Assembly (NCBI GenBank): GCA_025449615.1
Contig: JANWJA010000124.1
Coordinates: 1-13,851, forward strand
Reading direction: 5' to 3'
Length of the DNA stretch: 13,851 nt
Origin: Methyloceanibacter sp.
GTDB lineage: Bacteria > Pseudomonadota > Alphaproteobacteria > Rhizobiales > Methyloligellaceae
Shown: in pieces, positions 1 to 6,827 of the stretch
How positions within the stretch are numbered: position 1 is the stretch's first letter
How the letters are laid out: the number at the start of each line of letters is the position of its first letter
Notes under the pieces: model-generated
Database searches by the model: none
Seen by the model: the letters and a program-made list of their open reading frames with translations, nothing else
Told to the model about the DNA's origin: nothing
Translations under genes and position numbers: made by a program

Positions 1-68
1 CCTCGGAGCGAATCCCCGGTGCCTCTCTCGAAACAAAATCATGACATGAAGGCGACAGCCGATCAAAC

Positions 69-86
69 GAGAGTTGCGCAACTCTC
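69..86. promoter_or_regulatory. Perfect 18-bp palindrome (operator or terminator stem)
   Basis: GAGAGTTGCGCAACTCTC is identical to its own reverse complement. Immediately to the right is a second small inverted repeat, CCAC-TTTTTT-GTGG (88-101). The palindrome has the symmetry of a site for a dimeric helix-turn-helix repressor such as a MarR-type protein; I cannot name the regulator. Read as RNA it would form a 7-bp stem with a GCGC loop. On the plus strand a run of six T follows after five bases, so a terminator for a gene to the left of the window is possible. On the minus strand it lies about 55 bases past the stop of the binding-protein gene, so it could also end that transcript or control the next gene on the left. 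No gene is visible in bases 1-140. Confidence 0.5.
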
Positions 87-140
87 ACCACTTTTTTGTG
101 GGCTGTTGCTTGTCGGCAGCGGCGTGAATTCTGCGTCGAA

Positions 141-1301
141 TTATTGCGGCTGCGACGGCTTAGACCCAGGTGCTGCACCTTGCGCAGTCGCCGCCAACTC
201 GCGCCAAGTCTCGAAGCGCGCGGCGAGATCCGCGCTATGCTCGTTCCACCAGGCCTCGTCGAATTTAAGAGCATTCTTAAAGTTTTCCGGCGCCGTCGGC
301 AGAAATCGCATCATCTCAACGCCGATCTCCGGCTGCTTGCCGACAAGCGGGATCGCCGATTTCCGCATCGGCCCGTAGGCAATCAGGCGCGCTTGCGCGG
401 CGAGGCGCTCAGGCTGTGCGGCAAAGGCGATGAAGCGTTTTGCCGAGTCTTTGTTGGCTGCGGATTTCGGTACGGCCCAGATGTCGAGATCGTAGATCTG
501 CCCGTCCCAAATGAGATCCATGCTCTCGCGACCGCCGGCTAGTGCGCGGAAAATCCTGCCACTATAGCCGGCGGCGATCGAAGCCTTCTTGGAAGCGAGC
601 AAAGCGAGCGGTTCCGTTGCCTTATTCCACCAAACGATCTCTGGTTTGATCTTGTCGAGCGCGGCGAAAGCGCGATCCGCGCCGGCTGGTGTTCCGAGCT
701 CCGCATACACCTGGTCCGGCGCGACGCCGTCGGCGAGCAGCGCGAGCTCGAGCGTGTAGCGGGGTCCGTTTGGCAGCGCGCGCTTGCCGGGAAAGACTTT
801 AAGATTGAGCAGGTCCGCAATCGTGGTGGGCTGGGACTTGGGAAAAGCCTGCCGGTCGATGACGAGTGCCATGGCCCAGGCCATGCTCGCAACGCCACAC
901 GAGGGGAGGCCGCCGGCGAGGAAATCGTCCGCAGCGTCACCCTCACTCGTTCCGAGCGTGGCGGGGTCCACAGCCTCAAGCAATCCGTCGCGGCAGAGCC
1001 GGTCCAAGCTTCCGGACGACAGATCGACGACGTCTGGCGCAGGACTTTCGCCGAGCTTCGTCTTGATCGCATCGAAGCTGCCGTCATAAGTCACTGTCGT
1101 GATCTTGGTGCCAGTAGACTCCGTGAAGGGTTGGAAATAGGCGGCTTGCTGCGATTGACCATAGGCGCCGCCCCACGTTGCGATCGTCAAGTTCGCGGTA
1201 TCTTCGGCATGAGCCGCTGCGGTCAAACCTAGTATGCAGAGTGCAGCGCCGCCGAGCGAAATTTCCCTGGTCCGGGTTCGAAGGTGAGTCGATAATGTCA
1301 T
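141..1301 (-). CDS. Periplasmic ABC-transporter substrate-binding protein, PotD-like
   Basis: 386 residues. The N-terminus is a typical Sec signal: arginines in the first 12 residues, a hydrophobic stretch at about 14-30, and an AHA|ED cleavage site after residue 32. The mature start (NLTIATWGGAYGQS) and the later WWNKATEPLALL and GQIYDLDIWAVPKSA segments are those of the spermidine/putrescine-like extracellular solute-binding family (COG0687). Family knowledge makes it the periplasmic ligand-capture subunit of an ABC importer; the ligand cannot be read from sequence. The open frame extends 66 codons further upstream, but that part lies inside the asmA-like gene and precedes the signal peptide, so the ATG at 1301 is chosen. 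Its ribosome-binding site is weak. It starts 17 bases after the stop of the asmA-like gene and may be co-transcribed with it. No cognate permease or ATPase is in view; they could lie left of the window. Confidence 0.85.
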   Translation of the reverse strand: MTLSTHLRTRTREISLGGAALCILGLTAAAHAEDTANLTIATWGGAYGQSQQAAYFQPFTESTGTKITTVTYDGSFDAIKTKLGESPAPDVVDLSSGSLDRLCRDGLLEAVDPATLGTSEGDAADDFLAGGLPSCGVASMAWAMALVIDRQAFPKSQPTTIADLLNLKVFPGKRALPNGPRYTLELALLADGVAPDQVYAELGTPAGADRAFAALDKIKPEIVWWNKATEPLALLASKKASIAAGYSGRIFRALAGGRESMDLIWDGQIYDLDIWAVPKSAANKDSAKRFIAFAAQPERLAAQARLIAYGPMRKSAIPLVGKQPEIGVEMMRFLPTAPENFKNALKFDEAWWNEHSADLAARFETWRELAATAQGAAPGSKPSQPQ

Positions 1302-1318
1302 TGCCGGGTCCGGTGCCG

Positions 1319-3121
1319 TCAGCGCGGCGAGACGATGGGCGCTATGGTGCCAACCGTACCCTCGCCCAGCGCTTGCTGACCCGCCCGTCTGATCGAAGGC
1401 TGAGTCAGGAGCCCGCGAATGGATAGTTTCGGCGGCTCCGGCGCGGTCATGGCGGGAGCCCTTGCGGACGTCTTCGGGCCGGTGACGGACAAGTTCCAAT
1501 CAAGTGCCTGCCGGGGCAGATCAACGTCGCCGGAGCCCGACACCACGCCGTTTGGCGTTTGCATGTTGAACATCTGGCACCAGATATGACCGGCTGCGAC
1601 CCGGCAATCGGCATTCAACGTATCGAACGCCGTTGCCTTATCGCGGCTCCAGCTATCGGCCTCCAGCGGCGCCGGCGCCGTCACAAGCCGACTGAGATCA
1701 ATCGGAACCGTGCCGCTCCGCGCCTTCACTTTAAGACCGCCGGTGAGACCGTGTAGGACTTCGACGGCGTCATGGCCTTCGCTCGCGAGTTCTAGTCTCG
1801 CGCCAGCGATTCCTTGCAGTGGCACGTCGAGTCCCAATTGAGCGAGGCAGGAATCGATCGCTACATCGGCCACACTGGCCGTAAGGCTAAGCCGTTTGGG
1901 CACCTGTGAATCGTCGGTGCTGAGGCGCCCTGAGGCAGTTCCCCCGCAGAGTTCAAGCTCGCTGACTTCGCTCACGATCGTATCCTCTTTGGCCGTGATC
2001 GTGAACGCGCCATGCCCGAGCTTCAGCTTTCCGGCATCGATGGCGCCGGCCGAGAGACGCAAATCGGCATCGAAATGCCGAAGCAGCGCCCGGTCAAACA
2101 ACAGCCGGCCGATCGGCTGACCCTCCGCGATTGCGGGCTCGATATAGGGGCCAAGCGCCAAGCGGTCGAAGGCAAGCGTCGCTTCGATACGCGGTGTTGC
2201 CCCTTTGGTGATGGCAAGCAATCCGACGGCGCTGTTGCCATCGAGGGTGAAATTGCCGTCGTCGAATGTCAGCGTCGGCCCGGCAATACGGAAACTCCCC
2301 GAGGCAGTAAAGTCGTTGAGGTTGGAGCCGTTCGGAACATCGATTCCTGCCCACACCGCGAAACGGCGCACATTGTCGATCTCGGCCCGCATGTCGCCGC
2401 TCAACGTGGCTGTCTCGCCGAAGATCGCCTTGCCGACGATCTTGGTTTTCATCGGCGCCGAGGTCAGGGTTAGCGTGAGCGGAAGCGTCGAGGTTTCTGC
2501 GTCCTTGGTCAGCGCGGTGCTATCGAGCGCGAAGCGTACGGTCTCGTTCCTCAGCACGAAAGACCCGAAACTCGACACGCTACCTTGGCCGTCGCTGCCA
2601 TCGAGATGTGCATCGATATCGTTGACGACTTCGAGTCCGCTGTCAGTGCGAAACACCAGCGTTCCATCGCGGACATGAATGACGCGAACCGAGCCATGCG
2701 CAAACAGGGCGTCGGCAAGATTGCGTGGATCCTGCGGTTGCGTCAGCTCGTTCTTATCGGTCTGCGTCAGCACGATTCTTGGCCGCACCAGCCGCAACGC
2801 ATCGATGCTCACCCGTCCGCGCAACAGATCGATCAGGCTAAGCGAAACTTTCGCTTCTTTGGTGATGATCGATTTCACGAAGGGAAGCCGCGTTCCGCCG
2901 CTCAGCTCAAACTTGCCGCGGATGGACACGTCGGGAAAATATCGCACTCGGACCGGGCCGCTGAAACTTGCCTTACCTCCAGTCCATGCCGAGAGTTCGG
3001 CCGCGACGCGATCGGCGACCCGCGATGAATCCGGAAGCATGTGATAAGAGAGCGCGCCTGCGATGATCGTCGCGAGGAGGCCGAAGAGAAGCCATTTCCA
3101 CGCTAATTGGCGAGGCTTCAT
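1319..3121 (-). CDS. AsmA-family envelope protein
   Basis: 600 residues. One N-terminal membrane anchor (about residues 9-27, WKWLLFGLLATIIAGALSY) is followed by a long beta-rich periplasmic region. The segment SFSGPVRVRYFPDVSIRG resembles the AsmA N-terminal domain. The C-terminal part (NADCRVAAGHIWCQMFNM, then VSGSGDVDLPRQALDWNLSV) resembles the AsmA_2 region, and the protein ends with a short LSIRGLLTQPSI segment. AsmA-like proteins are inner-membrane-anchored periplasmic proteins linked to outer-membrane assembly and, as bridge-like proteins, to lipid transfer between membranes; the specific role here is inferred only at family level. The ATG at 3121 gives a clean anchor. The ribosome-binding site (GGGTCGG) is weak. 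The gene begins 126 bases after the iron permease stop, in a gap holding a small palindrome, so it probably has its own promoter. Confidence 0.85.
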   Translation of the reverse strand: MKPRQLAWKWLLFGLLATIIAGALSYHMLPDSSRVADRVAAELSAWTGGKASFSGPVRVRYFPDVSIRGKFELSGGTRLPFVKSIITKEAKVSLSLIDLLRGRVSIDALRLVRPRIVLTQTDKNELTQPQDPRNLADALFAHGSVRVIHVRDGTLVFRTDSGLEVVNDIDAHLDGSDGQGSVSSFGSFVLRNETVRFALDSTALTKDAETSTLPLTLTLTSAPMKTKIVGKAIFGETATLSGDMRAEIDNVRRFAVWAGIDVPNGSNLNDFTASGSFRIAGPTLTFDDGNFTLDGNSAVGLLAITKGATPRIEATLAFDRLALGPYIEPAIAEGQPIGRLLFDRALLRHFDADLRLSAGAIDAGKLKLGHGAFTITAKEDTIVSEVSELELCGGTASGRLSTDDSQVPKRLSLTASVADVAIDSCLAQLGLDVPLQGIAGARLELASEGHDAVEVLHGLTGGLKVKARSGTVPIDLSRLVTAPAPLEADSWSRDKATAFDTLNADCRVAAGHIWCQMFNMQTPNGVVSGSGDVDLPRQALDWNLSVTGPKTSARAPAMTAPEPPKLSIRGLLTQPSIRRAGQQALGEGTVGTIAPIVSPR

Positions 3122-3165
3122 ACCGACCGACCCACCCGTTTTGCGCCACGATGTATGGTGCTTTC

Positions 3166-3180
3166 CGCGACCCCGTCGCG
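3166..3180. repeat. Small inverted repeat between iron permease and AsmA genes
   Basis: CGCGAC-CCC-GTCGCG is a perfect 6-bp inverted repeat with a 3-base centre, in the 126-base gap upstream of the asmA-like start. No T-run follows on either strand, so it is not a convincing intrinsic terminator. It could be an operator for the asmA-like gene or a simple RNA hairpin. The rest of the gap (3122-3247) shows no convincing promoter by eye. Confidence 0.3.
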
Positions 3181-3247
3181 AACCCAGTGTGTTTTAGCCC
3201 GAATACGCCAAGATAGCGAGCCCGCAGCTCCAAATTTTCCCGACTTA

Positions 3248-4993
3248 TCAAGAGCGAAGGATGGCAAAAACTGGCGTTCTATCCGGCACTTCTCGCGCCG
3301 GCGACGCGCCGGGTCTACCTGCGACAATGAGACCATGGAGCATGAGGAGCGGCGCAAGACTTGTGACCACGATAGTCAATGCCGAGAGGCCGGCTTCCTC
3401 GTAGCGATAGAGCGAGGCCAAGGTGAACACTTGCGTCGCGAGCGTGTCGAAGTTGAAGGGCCTGAGTAGAAGCGTCGCCGGCAACTCCTTCATCGAGTCA
3501 ACGAACACCAGGAGTGCAGCCGCGCCGAGCGCCGGACGCAGCAGCGGCAGGTGCACGGTCCATAGCGCCCCACTCACGGTTGCGCCAAGCGTGCGCGCCG
3601 CGGCGTCGATATTGCGCGAGACCTTGCCAAGACCAGCCTCGACGGCTCCGAGCGAGGCGGCGAGAAAGCGGATCGCATATGCGAGCACGATAATCGTTGC
3701 GGTCCCGGACAGCGCCAAGCCTGTCGAGATACCGAACAACGAGCGCATCACGCCATCGACCCAATTATCCAAGCCTGCGAGCGGAATAAGAATACCGATC
3801 GCGAGCACCGTGCCTGGCACCGCGTAGCTGATGCTCGAGAGCGCGCTAAGCCCATGGATCAGCTTGGACTTGGTCTGCCGGCCCGCATAACCGAGGATGC
3901 AGGCGAAGCCGACGGCAACGACCGCGGCAATCGTTGCGAGCATCAGGCTGTGCCAGGCGGCCTCCCAGAAATCCGCAGTTAGCCCCGACGCCAGATGCGC
4001 GATCGCGTTGTGAACGAGGACGCCTGCCGGAAGCACAAACCCGATCAGCACCGGCAGCGCGCAGCCCAAACTGGCAAGCGCACCGCGAAAGCCGCGAAGC
4101 TCTTCTTCCGGAAGCCGGCGATACTTGCCGGTGGTGTGATGGAAGCGCTGTTTGGCGCGAGAGGCGCGCTCGATCAGGAGCAGCGCGAAAACAAAGATCA
4201 ACATCACGCCGGCGATCTGCGCCGCGCCGGCCAGACTGTTGCGATCGAGCCAAGTGTCGTAGATGGCGACGGTTAGCGTCCGCACGCCGAAAAATGAGAC
4301 CGCGCCGATATCGTTCAGCGTCTCCATAAGCGCAAGCGCAACGCCGGCGGCGAGAGCAGGCCGCGCCAGCGGCAGCGCAACTTCCCAAAATGTCGCCGTG
4401 GCACTTCGGCCGAGCGTGCGGGCGACTTCGAGCACGCAGACCGACTGGCCGAGGAAGCTCGCCCGCGCCGTGACAAAGACATAAGGGTAGAGCACGGCGC
4501 TAATGAAGAAGATGGCGCCGCTTAAGCTACGAATGTCGGGGAACCAGTAATCCTTGGCGCTGGTCCAGCCGAAGACGCTGCGAAGCGTGGTCTGCAGCAG
4601 GCCGGAATAGTCGAACAGCTCGAGAAAGCAGAAGGCGATGATATAGGTCGGCATCGCCAGAGGCAGCAGCAACAGCCAGGCAAGGACCCGGCTTCCCGGA
4701 AAGCGATACATGGTCACGAGCCACGCGGTGCCGGTGCCGATCACAAGCGTCAGCGTGCCGACCCCAAGCATTAGCAGCAGCGTGGTCTGAAGCGCGCCCG
4801 GCAGCACGTTGGCGATCAGATGCGGCCAGGCATCGCCGCTCGATTGCGCGGCGAGCGTGGCAATCGCGATAAGAGGCGCGATCGCGATCAGCGAAACGAC
4901 GAGAGCGCCGAGTGACCAACCGAGATTGCCGCTCTCCCAAAGCCGGGCGAGGCGCCGCTGCAGCCGGAAGGAGAGGGCGGGTTTCTCCTCCAT
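3248..4993 (-). CDS. fbpB: Ferric-iron ABC transporter permease, fused two-domain (FbpB/AfuB type)
   Basis: 581 residues with about twelve hydrophobic segments. Two binding-protein-dependent permease domains lie in tandem, each with its cytoplasmic EAA-type loop that docks the ATPase: VARTLGRSATATFWEVALPL (about 190-209) and AARTLGATVSGALWTVHLPL (about 464-483). This duplicated layout is typical of FbpB/AfuB/ThiP permeases. The adjacent iron-binding-protein gene argues for Fe(3+) as the substrate. The ATG at 4993 is preferred over an upstream ATG (5128) that would overlap the previous gene by 42 codons. GCGGAGG abuts the ATG directly, which is unusually close, and the preceding stop codon is only 7 bases away, so translational coupling is likely. 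No ATPase gene follows; the next gene is asmA-like. Confidence 0.9.
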   Translation of the reverse strand: MEEKPALSFRLQRRLARLWESGNLGWSLGALVVSLIAIAPLIAIATLAAQSSGDAWPHLIANVLPGALQTTLLLMLGVGTLTLVIGTGTAWLVTMYRFPGSRVLAWLLLLPLAMPTYIIAFCFLELFDYSGLLQTTLRSVFGWTSAKDYWFPDIRSLSGAIFFISAVLYPYVFVTARASFLGQSVCVLEVARTLGRSATATFWEVALPLARPALAAGVALALMETLNDIGAVSFFGVRTLTVAIYDTWLDRNSLAGAAQIAGVMLIFVFALLLIERASRAKQRFHHTTGKYRRLPEEELRGFRGALASLGCALPVLIGFVLPAGVLVHNAIAHLASGLTADFWEAAWHSLMLATIAAVVAVGFACILGYAGRQTKSKLIHGLSALSSISYAVPGTVLAIGILIPLAGLDNWVDGVMRSLFGISTGLALSGTATIIVLAYAIRFLAASLGAVEAGLGKVSRNIDAAARTLGATVSGALWTVHLPLLRPALGAAALLVFVDSMKELPATLLLRPFNFDTLATQVFTLASLYRYEEAGLSALTIVVTSLAPLLMLHGLIVAGRPGASPAREVPDRTPVFAILRS

Positions 4994-5000
4994 CCTCCGC

Positions 5001-5537
5001 TCAAGTCCGCGAGGCGTGAAGGTCCTTGCCTCCGCCGCGTGACGCCGCGGCGAGCGCAGCGACGGCTTCTGGCGACAGCCTCTGCTCGGCGTCTTGCAGC
5101 GCATCGGCAAAGGCATTGGCCGCATCAATCACCGGATCGACCAGCTCGGAGCCGGTCAGTGCCAAGGCGCAAGCCCGCATTGCCGGGCAGCGATGATGTT
5201 GGGAAGCGGCGATCAGGGCGATGGCCATACATTCATCGGCGCAGAAGCCGGGGCACCCGACCGGCGAATATTCGATCTTGCGGGACGCCGAAGCGCGAAG
5301 CGCCCGGACCCAACAAGCAAGCTCGGTGACGGCGCGTTTCGCGTGCGATGGCCCGAGCGCCACCGAATAGGCATTCCAGCCGCGTTCCCAGCAGGCGATG
5401 TCGCCGGTCTCGTAGCCGGCGAGCCAGCATCTGAAGCCGACGCCCACCAGCCGCTCGGCCCCGAGCGCATTCGGCCCGCGCAATGCCGGCATGCCGCCCC
5501 GCGTCGGTCCCGGCTCAATTTTGTTTCGTCCGCTCAT
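5001..5537 (-). CDS. Uncharacterised cysteine-rich protein in the iron-uptake operon
   Basis: 178 residues; I do not recognise the family. It has no signal peptide and no membrane segment, so a cytoplasmic location is likely. It has eight cysteines (37, 49, 75, 95, 99, 103, 117, 123). Five cluster as C95-x3-C99-x3-C103-x13-C117-x5-C123, with His114 and His115 between them (CPGFCADECMAIALIAASQH, then RCPAMRAC). Tryptophans follow cysteines at CW 37, 49 and 75. This spacing could bind a metal, an Fe-S cluster or heme, or form a redox site; that is inference. A coding role is supported by the preceding GAGGGGGTGAG ribosome-binding site, the 9-base gap from the binding-protein stop and the 7-base gap to the permease start. 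It may assist or sense iron import. A longer open frame on the plus strand here also crosses the certain fbpA gene and is discounted. Confidence 0.75.
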   Translation of the reverse strand: MSGRNKIEPGPTRGGMPALRGPNALGAERLVGVGFRCWLAGYETGDIACWERGWNAYSVALGPSHAKRAVTELACWVRALRASASRKIEYSPVGCPGFCADECMAIALIAASQHHRCPAMRACALALTGSELVDPVIDAANAFADALQDAEQRLSPEAVAALAAASRGGGKDLHASRT

Positions 5538-5546
5538 CTCACCCCC

Positions 5547-6602
5547 TCAAGAACTCGGCCCGGCATCAAAATCGACTTTGTCCACGAGCTCGCTTGCCTT
5601 CTTGCGCGCGGCGGCAAGCTCGTTGAGCGAAATCGGATCGGCTTTGAAATTTCCCCAGGACTGCACCAGCGCCGACCACGGCACGCCGTCCTTCACCGGA
5701 TATTCGTTGTTGACCTCGGCATAGTCTTTCTGACCTTCGTCCGACGCCAGAAATTCGATCAGCTTTACCGCATTGTCTTTATGCGGCGCGTTCTTGGCAA
5801 CGATCGCGCCAGAGATATTCACATGCGTGCCGCGATCACCGGTATTGGGAAACAGCATGTTCACCGAGTTCGCCCACTCTTTCTGCTCGGGCTCTTTATC
5901 GTTCTTCAGCATGGCGCCCATGTAATAGGTGTTGCCGACGGCGATGTCGCACTCGCCGGAATAGACGCCCTTGACTTGCATGCGGTCGTCACCAGCGGGC
6001 TTGCGCGCCAAATTGGCCTTCACGCCTTTTAGCCATTGCTCGGTCCATTCCTCGCCGTGATGAGCGATCATCGAGGCGATCAGCGCCACGTTGTAAACGT
6101 GCTGGCCCGAGCGGATGCAGATCTTGCCGCGCCATTTCGGATCGGCGAGGTCTTCGTAAGTGATGTGGTCGAGCTTCACGCGCTCTTTCGAGGCATAGAC
6201 CACCCGCGCGCGGCGCGTCAGTCCAAACCATTGTCCGTCCTTGTCGCGATAGGCTTCCGGGATCGCGGCGTCGAGAATCTCCGAATGGATCGGCTGGCTG
6301 ACGCCGGCCTCGACGGCTTGCGTGAGATTGCCGACATCGACAGTGAGCAGCACGTCCGCGGGACTGTTGCGTCCTTCGGCGGCCATGCGCTCGATCAATC
6401 CTTTCTCGGCGAAGATCACATTGACCTTGATGCCCGTCTTCGCGGTGAAGTCCTTGAACAGCGGATCGATCAGATAAGGCTGGCGGTAGGAATAGACATT
6501 GACCTCGCCGGGACCTTCTGCAGGTGCCGGCGCGGCGCTAAACCCAAGCAGGGAAAGGATGAGGAGCGCAAAGAGACCTTTGCGCCGGAGCGTCATTTGC
6601 AT
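5547..6602 (-). CDS. fbpA: Fe(3+) ABC transporter periplasmic binding protein (FbpA/FutA type)
   Basis: 351 residues. The signal peptide has RRK at 6-8, a hydrophobic core at about 9-23 and likely cleavage after APA at about residue 28. The mature start (VNVYSYRQPYLIDPLFKDF), the DVLLTVDVGNL segment and the paired tyrosines Tyr226-Tyr227 in GNTYYMGAML are hallmarks of the ferric-binding proteins, where such tyrosines coordinate Fe(3+). Length fits the family. It captures ferric iron in the periplasm and hands it to the permease. The ATG at 6602 is chosen because GGAGG stands 6 bases upstream; a second in-frame ATG lies two codons on. It is the first gene of the three-gene operon and is preceded by an Irr-like box, so iron-responsive control is expected. 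The closest alternative is another ligand in the same superfamily, but the YY motif makes iron much more likely. Confidence 0.93.
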   Translation of the reverse strand: MQMTLRRKGLFALLILSLLGFSAAPAPAEGPGEVNVYSYRQPYLIDPLFKDFTAKTGIKVNVIFAEKGLIERMAAEGRNSPADVLLTVDVGNLTQAVEAGVSQPIHSEILDAAIPEAYRDKDGQWFGLTRRARVVYASKERVKLDHITYEDLADPKWRGKICIRSGQHVYNVALIASMIAHHGEEWTEQWLKGVKANLARKPAGDDRMQVKGVYSGECDIAVGNTYYMGAMLKNDKEPEQKEWANSVNMLFPNTGDRGTHVNISGAIVAKNAPHKDNAVKLIEFLASDEGQKDYAEVNNEYPVKDGVPWSALVQSWGNFKADPISLNELAAARKKASELVDKVDFDAGPSS

Positions 6603-6608
6603 TCCTGG

Positions 6609-6613
6609 CCTCC
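6609..6613 (-). promoter_or_regulatory. Ribosome-binding site of fbpA
   Basis: GGAGG on the minus strand, 6 bases before the ATG at 6602. It decides between this start and the ATG two codons downstream. Confidence 0.75.
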
Positions 6614-6671
6614 AATGGTCCGGGGTTCAAGGCCCCAGTATCGGACTTAGTGCCTCTCACGGCACCCCCTT

Positions 6672-6700
6672 GGTTAGGGCCCGCACTCGGTCGAAGTCAA
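6672..6700 (-). promoter_or_regulatory. Candidate promoter of the iron-uptake operon
   Basis: On the minus strand TTGACT (6700-6695) is a good -35 hexamer. Seventeen bases on is CTAACC (6677-6672), a poor -10. The weak -10 fits a promoter that needs an activator. The Irr-like box lies 22 bases upstream of the -35. The implied leader is about 60 bases. Only the -35 is persuasive. Confidence 0.35.
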
Positions 6701-6722
6701 CAAGAATGTCTGCAAAAACAGT

Positions 6723-6743
6723 AACTTAGAAGGCTTCTAAGTT
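6723..6743. promoter_or_regulatory. Irr box (iron control element) upstream of fbpA
   Basis: Perfect inverted repeat: arms AACTTAGAA and TTCTAAGTT separated by GGC. The core CTTAGAA-N3-TTCTAAG differs from the published alphaproteobacterial ICE/Irr consensus TTTAGAA-N3-TTCTAAA only at the symmetric outer base of each half. Irr is a heme-responsive Fur-family regulator active when iron is scarce. Sites upstream of the -35 are associated with activation of uptake genes, and this one sits about 120 bases before the fbpA start. On the minus strand TTTTT begins four bases past the repeat, so the same element could also act as a weak, AT-rich terminator for the kinase gene that ends at 6828. Confidence 0.75.
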
Positions 6744-6827
6744 TGTGCGGCAGAATCTTCCGGCGCAGTGCGGCCTTCGCGCCAGGGTTAGACTCTTGTT
6801 TCAATGGCGAGAAATCGAACTCGGCTG

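Noticed and set aside
1..32. Sequence at the left edge resembling the 3' part of a tRNA (GCGAATCC, then GGTGCCTCTCTCG)
   Set aside because: The T-loop does not fit TTCGAAT, the T-stem does not pair, and no CCA follows. No integrase or attachment-site repeat is seen.
1302..1499. N-terminal extension of the PotD-like protein by 66 codons
   Set aside because: It overlaps the asmA-like coding sequence and would place a clear signal peptide in the middle of the protein.
5094..6032. Long open frame on the plus strand (312 codons) opposite the iron operon
   Set aside because: It crosses both the certain fbpA gene and the cysteine-rich gene on the other strand, shows no recognisable domain, and is expected as an antisense shadow in high-GC DNA.
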